DNA of 64,000 nucleotides, from contig VXBP01002900.1 of assembly GCA_013400115.1 (NCBI GenBank), positions 1 to 64,000 of the forward strand. Reading direction: 5' to 3'. A program made the position numbers and the translations under genes. Under the pieces are notes generated by a model. It did not search any database. It was not told the origin of the DNA and saw only the letters and a program-made list of their open reading frames with translations. Each line of letters begins with the position of its first letter. The stretch's first letter is position 1. This document shows positions 11,612-22,930 of this stretch, piece after piece. The stretch comes from Rhinopomastus cyanomelas (lineage: Eukaryota; Chordata; Aves; Bucerotiformes; Rhinopomastidae).

Positions 11612-12803
11612 AAATCTGAGTATCTTCAGCATTATTACTAGTCATGCAACATTATTCAGGCAAACAGTGTTAGCCAAAGCTGAGGTGTGGCTTGGGGGAC
11701 ACAGCTACATGGCACAGCCATGTGTAAGCTGAATCTACCCATGTCCTGGGATAGCCTGCCAGGAGGGTGACAGCACAGATCAGCCAGACAAGGTTGCCCT
11801 TAAACCTGCCTGCCCAGGTGGTTCTAGGGCATGGGTGGCACTGGGATGTACAGATTTCTGCTGCCTCTCCCTCCTCGCCTCAGGCAGGGTCAGGGCAAAC
11901 CCACTTCTCCCTGCTTGGCCAGAAGAGACCAGCACAAAGCCTGACGGCTCAGACACTACCCAGTGTCTTCTGGAAAAGCAATATGAGGTCTACCCAGCTC
12001 CAATGGTAAAAAGGACAGTGCCAGACATTAATCCAAACACAAACATTGTCTGGCTGTACAAAATTATGGATTTGAATCAAAAACGTTCTGGGCACGTTGT
12101 GTCGGCATTAGCAGCGCGACTCCGGTGTCATGAGAAGAAACCACAGCCAGCGCCGTGTAATTATCACAGGCGCTGGGGCAAGGCACGTGAGACCGCATCA
12201 CACACTGCTTAATGGGGAAACAACATATTGTCACCGTGCGTACTGCAGTCCACTTCAATTTGGTGGCACTTTTAAATCAGCAAGGAGGAGGAACGTAAAA
12301 AGAACTGAACGATGCTGTCACGCTTAGACGGATGCTTGCTGTTAGATTTGCGAGAGCCGGATACCCAAGCATGGAGCAGCTTGCTGCTTTATACATATGT
12401 ATGGTGGTGATGCTGGAGAAGGTGTCGTGGAAAGGATGCTTAGACAGGGCAGCTTGTTATGCCTTGATTAAAAAAATTAATAATGAGCTTTTAGCCGCAA
12501 TTTCCATGGTGGCGAAACCGCATTCACGCTGTGTCTTTGTGGTTCCAAGTAAAACAGGCTTGACCCCTGAAGTCACTTTTTAATAATTAACTCTCGCTAA
12601 GTTCATTAAACACTAATTGAAGCTACAGAAGAAAAAAATTGTGAGGTATATGCAGACAGACAGAAACACCAAACGTGATTAAAGATCCTGACTGCGGGGT
12701 GTACGTGCAGTACAGTACACAAATGCCATTCCAGAGATTTTTAACTCCTTTGGCCCATGGCAGACTCCACCGTGTTCAGTGTGGCCAAAAGATTCATGAA
12801 TAA
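11612..12803. promoter_or_regulatory. CR1-free island, candidate conserved non-coding DNA
   Basis: No coding gene recognised. The stretch 12050-12650 stands out: it keeps CpGs, has homeodomain cores (TAATTATC near 12157, TAATAATTAA near 12582, ACTAATTGAAG near 12612) and lacks transposons in a CR1-dense setting. This is the texture of a developmental enhancer downstream of SHOX. Overlapping short frames on both strands in 11767-12583 have no recognisable domains and are probably chance. Confidence 0.35.
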
Positions 12804-12862
12804 AGAATCACAGGATCCCAGAACATTAGGGATTGGAAGGGACCTCGAAAGATCATCTAGAA
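12804..12862 (-). mobile_element. CR1 LINE tail, left arm of inverted pair
   Basis: Antisense 3' tail and core of about 59 bp, directly followed by a sense CR1 fragment. Confidence 0.9.
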
Positions 12863-13030
12863 GAGAGCACTGCAAGGGGCTGCCCATGAGGGTTGTCTGG
12901 AGATGTGTAAAATCTGCCTGTAGATGCTCCTGTGTGACTCGGTCCAGGTGATGCTGCTGTGGCAGGGGGATTGGACTAGATGATCTTTCGAGGTCACTTC
13001 CAGTCCCTAATGTTCTGTGATTCTGTGATT
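12863..13030 (+). mobile_element. CR1 LINE 3' fragment, right arm of inverted pair
   Basis: Sense copy beginning at the codons for the EHWKGLP-type segment, running through the 3' UTR to TTCTGTGATT. Together with 12804-12862 it repeats the tail-out inverted layout seen at 6355-6713. Confidence 0.93.
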
Positions 13031-13779
13031 TATCCTACCCACCCCTAAAAAGTGGAAACTGCTGCTTCCCTGAGTGGCACAACCCTCAGACAGAGCATTT
13101 CCTTAGACAGGCAGAAAAGGACTAAGAGTCTGATTCTGGGTCTCAGGAGACCAATTCCTGCCACAGCCTGCTGCATGACTTAGGGCAAATCACTCCTCTC
13201 TCCTGCCACAGCATTCATGTTAGCAGTGCAGGCGACTGTGTTAGCATGTAGGGCTTCATATCTGAGATTCCAGAGGCCAGATGTTTTCTATCCCCTAAGA
13301 TGTTTGCAGTGGAGTTGGGTTCAGAGTCTCATTGCTCAGCCTTGGCATGACTCCAGTGAGCCCAGTGAAGAGGAAGATAGGCAGAGGCTAACAGAGTGAG
13401 GCTCCAGTTTCATTAAGTTGCTCTACAGATTACTGCAGCACAAACAAGATAGAAAAAGACAGTGACAAAAAGCCTGTGGTCTTCTACACTTTTGGATGCT
13501 CATGTTGACACCAGTGGACTTCAGTTCAGATCTTTGATCCTCTTTCTTCAAACTCATCCCTGGTACTTTTTAGTCTAGGATATTGCAGGGAAGCAAAAAT
13601 CAAGGAGAAATTATTGGAGCTGAGAAAAAGATGGGAAAAATAAAGACCCCAGATGTTTTATAGTTTGTGTCCAAAGAGGTCTTCCAAGGGAGTACTTTAG
13701 AGACCCCTGGTTGAGGAGTATGTGCCTCTTGCATCCTCAGCTCAACGCAAGAGAAAGACCTGCATCTGTATCAGCTATT
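13031..13779. other. Intergenic DNA, nothing recognised
   Basis: About 750 bp; no gene or repeat recognised. Confidence 0.5.
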
Positions 13780-13891
13780 GAATCACAGACTCACGGAACA
13801 TTAGGGATTGGAAGGGACCTCAAAAGACCATCTAGTCCAATCCCCCTGCCAGAGCAGCACCACCTAGATCAAGTCGCACAGGAGCACATCA
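13780..13891 (-). mobile_element. CR1 LINE 3' fragment
   Basis: Antisense tail, 3' UTR and the last few ORF2 codons, about 110 bp. Confidence 0.95.
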
Positions 13892-14718
13892 TGAGAATAA
13901 ACTCTCATTTTGATAAGTAAATAGTGTCAGTCGTTTTCCCATTGAAGTTAAGACATCTTAAGAAATGCTAAAAACACACCTGAGTTCCAAGAGAGCAAAA
14001 TTATGTCTAAATAAGAATATTTTCACTCTTGTCTAGTTTTATGGTCTTACAGTGGGTAAACAACCAAAACTCCCTTAGTTTTAAAAAATATCAGATTTGT
14101 GTCTGGATTTAGATTTGGTTGGCCATGTTGTGTCGGCAGAACCACCGCTAACAGCAGCTCGGGTCTCACTACTTAAATAAAAGTGTTGCAGAGTAGTTCA
14201 TAATAATAGCACAATAAGGGGGAAAAAATTAGGAAGGGAGATGCAGCGATTCCTCGCGGGTTTTACATGCAAATTGCCCTGAAAACGAGCAGCGGCTCAA
14301 CAAGAAAAGCAATATTTTGGGACAACGGTTCTGCTTTTGTAATGAGCCTGTAAAATTCATTCCACTGCAATAGCTACAGGTATATTATACCCCATGAACT
14401 GTTACAAAATTAAACTTCATAAGCAATATGCCAGTGCTTTGTGTGATGCATTTGCTAAAAGAATCATTCAATTCATCATGTTTTCCTGAAGCGTTATGAG
14501 ACAAGGTCTTTGAATAAAAGTCATTTCATTACACTACCTTGTTACATGGGAAGATAAGATCTACACTTGACTAAAGGCATCATTCCATCATGCCCATAAT
14601 CACCCTACCTGGAGAAGTAAACATTAAGGACCCCAGAAAAATGGCACTGCACTGCCTCACTAATGGTGCTGAAGGAATACGTTAAGGTTCAGATGGACGC
14701 AGTAAAAGTCATCTGAAG
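13892..14718. promoter_or_regulatory. CR1-free AT-rich island, candidate conserved element
   Basis: No gene recognised. 14085-14530 is AT-rich, keeps scattered CpGs (TTCCTCGCGGG near 14251), and has homeodomain-type and ATTCATT motifs without repeats. It may be a non-coding regulatory element of the SHOX domain. This is judged by texture only. Confidence 0.3.
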
Positions 14719-14812
14719 GCTTGGTCTAGGTGATCCTGCTCTGGCAGGGGGATTGGACTGGGTGATCTCTCGAGGTCCCTTCCAATCCCTGATGTTCTGT
14801 CATTATGTGAAA
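14719..14812 (+). mobile_element. CR1 3' UTR unit
   Basis: Sense copy starting almost at the ORF2 stop (CTTGGTCTAGG) and ending in a tail at about 14812. First of a run of sense CR1 pieces that continues to 15553. Confidence 0.93.
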
Positions 14813-14867
14813 ATACATAACAAATAAGAGAGTTTTCATTTCTGTAGGTCTTGGATACACAGCGCTG

Positions 14868-14944
14868 TTGTATTGTCAGGTGGATCAGACTAGATGGTCT
14901 CTCAAGGTCCCTTCCAATCCCTGATGTTCTGTGGTTCTGTGAAT
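14868..14944 (+). mobile_element. CR1 3' UTR fragment
   Basis: Sense piece of the 3' UTR with tail GTTCTGTGGTTCTGTGAA, separated from the previous one by about 55 bp of other sequence. Confidence 0.9.
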
Positions 14945-14998
14945 TCAAGTGCACAACAAAACCTTCTGTATGTGCTGGGGGCAAGTTGTTTAGACCAG

Positions 14999-15553
14999 AC
15001 ATTAAAACCCACCTGGGTATGTTCCTGTGCAACTGCATCTGGACTGGTGTGTCCAGTTCTGGGCTACTCAGTTCCAGAAGGACACAGAGCTGCTGGAGGG
15101 AGCCCAGTGCAGAGCCACAGAGATGATGAAGGGAGTGGAACATCACCCTGATGAGGAGAGGCTGAGGGAGCTGGGGCTCTGGAGCTTGGAGAAGGGGAGA
15201 TTGAGGCGTGACCCCATTAATGTTGATAAATATGTCAAGGGTGGGTGTCAGGAGGATGGAGTCAGGCTCTGCTCAGTGGCATCTACTGATAGGACAAGGG
15301 GCAGTGGGTGTGAGCTGGAACAGAGGAGGTTCCACATCAATATGAGAAGGAACTTCTTCATGCTGAGGTTGACAGAGCCCTGGAATGGGCTGCCCAGGGT
15401 GCTTATGGAGTCTCCTTCACTGGAGACATTTAAAACCCATCTGGACATGTTCCTGTGTGACTTGGTGTGAATGATCTTACTGTGTCAAGGAGATGGGACT
15501 AGCTGATCTTTTGAGGTGCCTTCCAATCCCTACTGTTCTGTGATCCTGTGATT
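14999..15553 (+). mobile_element. CR1 LINE 3' fragment, long open frame
   Basis: Sense copy. A short piece with the TFKTHLGMFL-type codons (14999-15030) is joined to a longer copy beginning at the LHLDWCVQFWATQF segment. The plus frame 15027-15470 stays open for 147 codons through KDTELLEGAQCRATEMMKG and HLDMFLCDLV to the ORF2 stop, followed by 3' UTR and tail. The open frame implies little decay since insertion. It encodes only the extreme C-terminus of ORF2. Confidence 0.95.
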
Positions 15554-16230
15554 CAGTAACCGCCTGGACAAAGAGCAGGCAGCACTGTGAGATAGCTAAA
15601 AGTCAGATCACTAGCCTTGCTTTGCTAGGCCACTTTAAAAGGAGTAAGTGTGAGCCATTCCTCTCCATCCAGTCTTTACGCGGATGCTGCCACGCTACGT
15701 ACTAGGACACATGTATTTGCATAGCTTATTTTGTTAAACGTTCCCAAAGGAGGTCTGAGTTCTAGTCCAAGCTGTGGCAAAAACGCGCTGTGTGGGTTTG
15801 GGTTTAATTCTGCAGTGCTTCTGTTTCATAGCCTGTACCGAGGAAACAGGCCTGCAGCTACATACCTGGAAGGCAGGTGCTGTAGTGCTAGTTTAGAAGC
15901 CGTGTGATGTGTTCAGATACCTGGGAGCAAATATTCAGCAGTTACAGAATTTGAAGACTGGTGCATTTTTTCCTGGGTTCCCTCAGTTCAAGTGCTCTAA
16001 GGCTCAACACCAAGTGTTTTCTAGCTTGCTGTGATGTGAATAAGAGATCACTCCGGCACAGATACCACATTCAAACAAAGCCAACGTCGAAAGAGTGCTC
16101 TGGTTTAACAATCTGCATGGCCTGTTTTGTATGAAAATGTCCTGTGTCAAGCCCCCGTGTCAGGCCTCAACACATACAACAAAGAAAACCCCACTTCTGA
16201 CATTTCCCCAGAACAAGTCAGCTTGCTAAA
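15554..16230. other. Intergenic DNA, nothing recognised
   Basis: About 680 bp with no gene or repeat recognised. Confidence 0.5.
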
Positions 16231-16352
16231 GGTCATAGAATCATTCAGGTTGGAAGACATCCTTGGGATCATCCAGTCCAACCATCAACCCTACTCTACT
16301 ACAAGTTCACTCCTAAACCAGATCCCCCAACACTACATCTAAGCGACTTTTA
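16231..16352 (-). mobile_element. Older CR1 subfamily 3' fragment
   Basis: Antisense copy of the same older subfamily as 11183-11611, starting with the same ATCATTCAGGTTGGAAGACATCC motif. Confidence 0.9.
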
Positions 16353-16704
16353 ATCCTGATGTTCTGTGATTCTGTGACTCCATGACTTGGTCTAGGTGAT
16401 TCTGCTGTGGCAGGGGGATTGGACTGGATGACCTTTTGAGGTCCCTTCCAATCCCCAGTGTTCTGTGATTCTGTGACTCTGTGTGATAAATACGAGAAGC
16501 AACTTCTTCCCAGTGAGGGTGACAGAGCTCTGGAAGGGGCTGCCCAGGGGGGTGGTGGAGCCTCCTTCTCTGGAGATATTTAAACCCACGTGGGTATGTT
16601 CCTATGCGACTTGGTCTAGGTGACCCTGCTCTGGTGGGGGGACTGGCCTAGATGATCTTTCGGGGTCCCCTCCAATCCCTCATGTTCTGTGATCCTGTGA
16701 TTCT
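16353..16704 (+). mobile_element. Sense CR1 cluster: tail, 3' UTR unit, longer copy
   Basis: Three consecutive sense pieces. 16353-16378 is only a tail. 16383-16486 is a 3' UTR unit that begins with TGACTTGGTCTAGG right after that tail. 16486-16704 is a longer copy including ORF2 C-terminal codons. The cluster directly follows the older antisense copy. Confidence 0.93.
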
Positions 16705-17260
16705 TAGCAGCAAGTTTCTCCCTTACAATCAATGTAAAAATGACTTGTAATTCTGTTAAAGACAAGAGCATTTAATCCTCACTGCTGCCCATGCTGGTGT
16801 TCATTATGTGGACTTTGGATTCAAGAGTATATACATCAACTGATGTGAGAATCTGTCCTGGAAATTCTAAATGCGTTCTGATTTCAGAACAGCCAGCGAG
16901 AGGTGAGCTTTTTTTGAAGTCCTTGTTTGATGAGGTGTCTGAAGGAAATGCATTCCCTCTGTCCCAGCTAAGCTATCGGCATCCAGGGAGGAGCTCCTTC
17001 GGAGAGCCGCGTGCTTCGCTGACGGTAGGGTTTGGGCACAGCACAAAGAAAGGCTGGAGGACAGGGAGTTTCCATTGCGCAGGTCGGCAGTGTGTCAGGG
17101 AGCTGTGGAAGGCACTTTGTCTGGACCGAACATCCTCTGAGGAGGAACTTCAGGTTTTACTATAAATAACTGCTCAGCACTTTGCTGTGGTTTTCTGATG
17201 GGGATTTCACCAGGATCACCACTCGTGTATGAGGTACATATTCAGCTGAAAGACTCACGG
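16705..17260. other. Intergenic DNA, nothing recognised
   Basis: A 124-codon plus frame (16791-17165) has no domain I recognise and no sign of splice or start context; treated as chance. Confidence 0.5.
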
Positions 17261-17470
17261 GATCATAGAATCATCAGGGATTGGAAGGGATCTCAAATGA
17301 TCATCCAGTCCAATCCCCCTGCAACAGCAGGACCACCTAGACCAAGTCACAGAATCATTAAGGATTGGAAGGGACCTCAAAAGATCATCCAGTCCAATCC
17401 CCCTGCAGCAGCAGGATCCCTAAGATCAAGTCATACAAGAACACATCCAGGTGGGATTTAAATGTCTCAA
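17261..17470 (-). mobile_element. Two head-to-tail CR1 3' ends
   Basis: Antisense. 17261-17348 is a 3' UTR unit, and 17347-17470 is a slightly longer copy in the same orientation. They join at GACCAAGTCACAGAATC, where the ORF2-end sequence of one meets the tail of the next. Confidence 0.94.
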
Positions 17471-17680
17471 GACTCAGAACTGTGATCTTTTATGGCTTGA
17501 ACAAAAGAAATCCAAAGCTCTAAGAAGCACAAGCACAACACCAACACCACTAACTCACAAAGCCCTTGATTTGTCAGGATGGGAATATCACAGCTGGTCA
17601 GATGGCTCTGTCTTCGAGGGCTTCCTCAGGTGCCACCACGAGACAGGGGCAACATCTTAACCCTCACCTATGCCTTGCCG

Positions 17681-17791
17681 GCCATGTTCCTGTGTGACTT
17701 GGTCTAGGTGGTCCTGCTCTGGCAGGGGGATTGGACTGGATGATCTTTAGAGGTCCCTTCCAATCCCTGATGTTCCGTGATCCTGTGATTC
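17681..17791 (+). mobile_element. CR1 LINE 3' fragment
   Basis: Sense copy from the CATGTTCCTGTGTGACTTGG codons through the 3' UTR and tail. Confidence 0.95.
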
Positions 17792-18602
17792 AGGCATATT
17801 TTAAGGATTCAAGACCCTGCCCCATAAAAGGAAAGAAAACATAAATACACCATCAGGGAAATGCTGAAAATGAAATGGGAACAACACTTAGAGAAAAATC
17901 AGAAAGATGGAAGGAAATACAACCTCCTCGAAATGAATTCCCAGCCTTTCACAAATTACAATCCCCAAAACATTTTCCAGTAGCGCTGCACATCCCTGCG
18001 TGATGAATTCAAGCTGATTAAGAATAGGCTTGATTTTTCTTAGTTACCTTTTGTGATTCCCTTAGAAGTAGTCCCTTGACCCTCAGGGTCCACTGGTAAA
18101 TGCTGTGACAGTATAATTATGATTTACTAAGTACAAAGGGAAAAAATTTCAAAGAGCAGGGCTGGAATTTCACTTTGTAAATGGAAGTAATAATATTCAA
18201 ATAACACAATTATGCCCAAACATGGCACATTTAAGAAGAGCAGGCACACATAATTTCTTCATAATTTGCTATAAATGTCTTTATACGAGAACAATATCTT
18301 CCTACAAAGAATTCTGCTTTACTCTCGTGCTGAACTGTGTGTCTGCCTGTCAGCAGCATCATATACTTTTAAGTTAAAAACCAGCCGTATGATGCAAGGC
18401 CATATCCTCAGCTGGAGTAAATCAGCTCTGCTAAAGCACCAGAGTTGTGTTGATGTACACCAGCTGAAGTTCTGGCCAATTTTTCAAAATAAGAGTGTTT
18501 TGAAGTGACTCAAACTACAGCTTCCTAAAAACTCTGTGCAGCAGTCAAATGTAAATCTCACAAGTCATTGCAAGGTCCTGAGCTCCCAATTTGATTGGAA
18601 AT
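17792..18602. other. AT-rich intergenic DNA
   Basis: No gene recognised. 18090-18280 is strongly AT-rich with ATAATTATG and CAATTATG cores; it might be regulatory, but I see nothing decisive. Confidence 0.4.
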
Positions 18603-19174
18603 AGAACCATCACAAGGGTGATGATGAAGGGAGTGGAGCACCTCCCTGACGAGGAGAGGCTGAGGGAGCTGGGTCTCTTGAGCTTCCAGAAAACAAGGCT
18701 GCGGGGTGACCTCATTAATGTTGATCAATATGTGAAGGGTGGGTGTCAGGAGGATGGAGCCAGGCTCTGCTCAGTGTCATCCGATGATAGGACAAGGGGC
18801 AGTGGGTGTGAGCTGGAACATAAGAGCTCCCACATCAACATGAGAAGGAACTTAGAATCATAGAATTATTAGGGATTGGAAGGGACCTTGAAAGATCATC
18901 TAGTCCAATCCCTCTGCCACAGCAGGATAACCCAGACCAAGTCATACAGTCAGTCTGGGTTAGAAGGGACCACGGGGACTTCATTATGAGGTTGACAGAG
19001 CAGTGGAAGGGGCTGCCCAGGGTGATTGTGGAGTCTCCTTCTCTGAAGACATTTAAAACCCACTTTGATATGTTCCTGTGCAACTGGATCTAGGTGATGC
19101 TGCTATGGCAGGGGATTGGCCTAGATGATCTTTCAAGGTCCCTTCCAATCCCTCATGTTCTGTGATTCTGTGAT
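18603..19174 (+). mobile_element. CR1 LINE 3' copy split by a nested insertion
   Basis: Sense copy running 18603-18853 and 18979-19174. The two halves join in the ORF2 codons for NMRRNFFM-type sequence when the middle is skipped. The middle 125 bp is an antisense CR1 (see next entry). ACTT occurs at both edges and may be a short target duplication. Confidence 0.93.
18854..18978 (-). mobile_element. Nested antisense CR1 3' insertion
   Basis: Antisense tail, 3' UTR and ORF2-end piece inserted inside an earlier sense CR1, so it is the younger of the two. Its distal end contains a second partial motif (CAGTCTGGGTTAGAAGGGACC) of unclear origin. Confidence 0.9.
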
Positions 19175-20510
19175 TTTTATTGTACAAGTTAGACTTTATA
19201 CCCTGAGCTGGTCATAAAGCTGAGAAGAGGACCCATCTGTTCAGACTCTAATTGTTAAACTTCATCGAACCTTCTTTTTAGCAATATTAACAGCAACTTA
19301 GAATTTGACCTGCAAAGGGAGCGGTGAGAATCCCTAATGTTCTGTGATTCTGCCAGGTACTACATCTCTTTCTTATTTTCTTTGAGGAAGGTGCAGGTGA
19401 GGGGAAGCAAAAGGCAGCAAGGTTCTGAGGCTAGCATCTGTTTCTGTGACCACAAAGACAACAAAGCTACAGGTGCCAGCTAACCTCCAGTTCATGTCTC
19501 ACACTGTCCACCCAACCCAGCTGAACGTCCCGTCTCTGTCATTCGGTGCTTCAGAGTGACTCACTTTTATGTGTCGCTGGTTTTTGAGCGTGGATGTGTT
19601 CAGAGGAGTAGGATGGCTTGGGAATTGGTAAGAAGATATGAGAGCCTGTCGCCAAAAGGCCACTAGTTTAAAACCAGAGCAGTTGTTTGAGCAGCCAAGA
19701 GGTGCTAACTTTCTGTGAGCAGCTCAGACGAATGCGTTGATGATTCCAGCCTGGACACGTGTCCCTATCACAAAGCGACCGTGTCGCTGCAGCTGTCAGA
19801 AAGGACACCTAGTACGCCTTGCCAACAGAAAGGTCAAGAACCGGTGGTGTGACTGCACAGACGACCTCTTCCTCTCACCCCAAGCCGTCAGTTTTCCAGG
19901 AGGGGTCAGACACATGCTGCTGGAACAGTGTGGGAAATGTTACCCAGCTGCTGCCTTTGCTAGTCATCTTCTGAAGGTTAAAGCGTGACATTGGACCTGT
20001 GGATGTTAAACCTCATGCCTTTCAGAATCATTTAAAAAGCCTAAGTGAAATGCTGTGAAGACCTTAATACATAAACATGCAGAGAGACCTATAACAGTCT
20101 TTGGAAAAAAGGCATTTGCAGAACCTATGGCTCAGGACACCTCTCTTACTAAATTTCACTGACAATGCCAGCAGGTGCCTAGTGGCAGAATTACTGATTT
20201 GTATTTACATTTTTTCCCTAGCATCTATTTTACTGAGTGCTTTTTTTCTTCCCCTAGCATCTATTTTACTGAATGCCTCCTAGCTCTGTAGGATTTATAT
20301 TCTTGACTAAGCACCTGCTTCCCACCTAGGCAATAACAAGTGCTTCAGTTCTGTCTGCCCTGCAGAGAGATGGAGAAAGAGATGGAGGTCCAGTACACTT
20401 GTTCAGCTACAGTGAACCCCAGCATCACAGAAAGATATAGTTCGTCTCCTTGCCCTTGGCAGCACAAAGGGATAAAACCTCTCTCTGCTGCAGCAACAGC
20501 CTGAGTGCAA
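19175..20510. other. Intergenic DNA with one CR1 tail remnant
   Basis: No gene recognised. 19329-19352 reads AATCCCTAATGTTCTGTGAT, a bare sense CR1 tail. 20215-20280 contains two similar CTAGCATCTATTTTACTGA units, a small local duplication. Confidence 0.5.
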
Positions 20511-20610
20511 GTCTAGGTGGTCTGGGTGGTCCTGCTGTGGCAGGGGGATCGGACTAGATGATCTTTTGAGGTCCCTTCCAATCCCTAATGATTCTAGGAG
20601 TCTATGATCC
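20511..20610 (+). mobile_element. CR1 LINE 3' UTR fragment
   Basis: Sense 3' UTR beginning near the ORF2 stop, with a tail of the ATTCTATG type. Confidence 0.93.
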
Positions 20611-21763
20611 ACCTGTGTATGGATAACAGTGCACACATCACTCAAGGACAGCAGCAGAATATCTTTCAGTCAGGCATCTGGCATGCCAAAACAGCCACCT
20701 ACCCATGACAACACAGAGTTCCAAGCTGGATAGTTCCTGAGCTGTGTGCCCCACTAGTTGCTGCAACTGCTTTTGCAGCCAGTTCTGAGTTCCCTGTTGC
20801 TGCAGTTATGGTGCATAAGCCAAGATAAAAGCTGGTGTGGATCCGTGGGGAAGCTGCAGATAGTTCTCTGAACTGAAGTGCACCTGCACTGGCAGAGGTG
20901 GGGCTTTACACTATGGAGCTACCAAAGGAGAATCCAAGCCCTGCGCTACTCAGGCCTCACAAGAACTTGAGCATGAGTCAGGGCTTCATATCTGATCTTG
21001 TTTCTAGTGAACAGTCATCTCACAGCCTCCTGCAAGCTCAAAAATACCCTTCCTGTGCCCACAACAAACCACCTAAACTCTATTGCATTTCTCAGGGTTT
21101 CAAAGCAAGTGAAAAGACAAAAAGTGTCCTTCTAGTCATCACCTTGGGAAGTGCCTTCCTGTTTCCATGGCTGGTTGTGTACCTGCACAGGTGATCAAAC
21201 ACTTCAGACATATTGAAAACGCCAGGAGCTGAAACACACACGCTGTGGCAGAGCAAACCCGGTGTCTGCAAGGAGCTGGTCGCACTTCCCCTGCTGGAAA
21301 CAGAAACTGAAATGGTTCCATGTTCATAGTGAGGCCAGATTTACACAGAACAAACCAAGAGACACGTCCTACAGCAAAAGTCGTCACAGCAGCAACCACT
21401 GGCATGAGCAGCTGGATCCCGCTCCTGTTGACAGCCCCAGCATCAAAAGTACCTGCCCGTGTGCCGATGCACTGCCAGACAGGTCAGGGCCAGACAGTTT
21501 AAAGCTAGTCTGCTTTCAGGAGAATCTCCTAATCACAGTTTTCTCCAGTTTCTGAAATAAGCATCGTTTTCTTCTGCAGATACACAGTTTGTTTTATCAC
21601 CTGTCCATGGTCACTACATATTCACTGAATAAATGATTTGGGGGCTATTGCATATTGCACCTTACATCCTATTTTTTCCTATCTGTCAGCTGAACAGCTC
21701 TCCAGGAGGTACCTGTAGTTGTGGTAGTAGTGTGGGGAGTCCTCATCCAGACCCCTGTGCATT
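20611..21763. other. Intergenic DNA, nothing recognised
   Basis: Overlapping frames on both strands in 20898-21555 (up to 98 codons) have no recognisable domains. No repeat family seen. Confidence 0.5.
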
Positions 21764-21966
21764 CCACTTCCTCCCACTGAGGGTGACAGAGCACTGGAAG
21801 TGGCTACCGGGGCAAGTTGTGGAGTCTCCCTCGCTGGAGACACTTAAAACCCACCTGGACATGTTCCTGTGCACCTTGGTCTAGATGATGCTGCTGTGGC
21901 AGGGGGACTGAACTGGATGATCTTTCAAGATCCCTTCCAACCCCTAAAGGTTCTATGACTCTATAG
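21764..21966 (+). mobile_element. CR1 LINE 3' fragment
   Basis: Sense copy; the plus frame ends ETLKTHLDMFLCTLV before the stop, followed by 3' UTR and an ATTCTATG-type tail. Confidence 0.95.
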
Positions 21967-22930
21967 TTCAAACAAACCACGCAGAACCTACGAACAGATG
22001 AGATCTGCTCGTCAGGAGCCCAAGTGCATTTCTTCACAGGACAATGCCTGCTGTTTTCAACAGTCAGTTCCATGGACAGAAATACATTTTACGACCTATG
22101 AGGCTAATAAACACTAACTCAGCTTGAAAGATGAATTTCAGTTTTCAAATAATCCCAGTGAATGAGTGTGAAAGACCTACCGATGGAGAATTATTCATTG
22201 AAATTACATTGAAATAATTTGAAACAATAGTTTCAAATAACCCACAAATGTGAGAAAACTGCAAGCTATTAGCACACAATTCACACACCAGAAGAGAGGC
22301 AGCCTTTGAAATACATTGGCCAAGGCAAAGAGCTTTCGTGGTTCTTCTCTAAGCAGCGCTTTAGCAACGAGACAGGTCACCTATGTGCTGGTTTTGGGGG
22401 CATGTGAGATGAGAACTTCCACTGGCACTAGCCCGCAAACATCAGGTGCCAAAACTCAGCACCTAATGTAGGGCAGAGCTTTTCTTTTCCTTGCTCTGTA
22501 AACAACAGAGGGAACAAGATGCTGCTGCCAAAAGTCATTCACAGCATTAGGTTGAGCTCATAGTCTTGTTTGTAATCTGGAGAAGACTGCAGAGGAAAAG
22601 GTGAGCCGAAGCTACTAGTTTAGAGACTTTGTTAGGGATGTAGAGTGAGATGTGAATATTCATTGTGGTGTCACACAGATAACACTGCACAGTTGTCATG
22701 AGGACAACTCCCATATGTACGTGAGAGCAGAGCAAACCAGTCTACAAGGACTGGCAGCATGCCACGTTCAGACAAGTCTTATCAACAGAAAGCCTCTTAT
22801 CCTTGCTCTGGGGACGAGCACTTTCCAGAACCAATGATCCTAGAAAATTACTCTCAAGGCTCAGCCAAGCAGCAGAGGTATAGAGCTACACAAAGCAGTA
22901 CCAAAATCCTTCGGCTACTCGTGAGTAGAG
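21967..22930. other. AT-rich intergenic DNA
   Basis: No gene recognised. 22085-22270 contains several similar TGAAAT/TTCAAATAA motifs, mildly repetitive. Confidence 0.45.

Noticed and set aside
15027..15470. 147-codon plus frame as a host gene
   Set aside because: Entirely CR1 ORF2 C-terminus, 5'-truncated and without promoter or start context.
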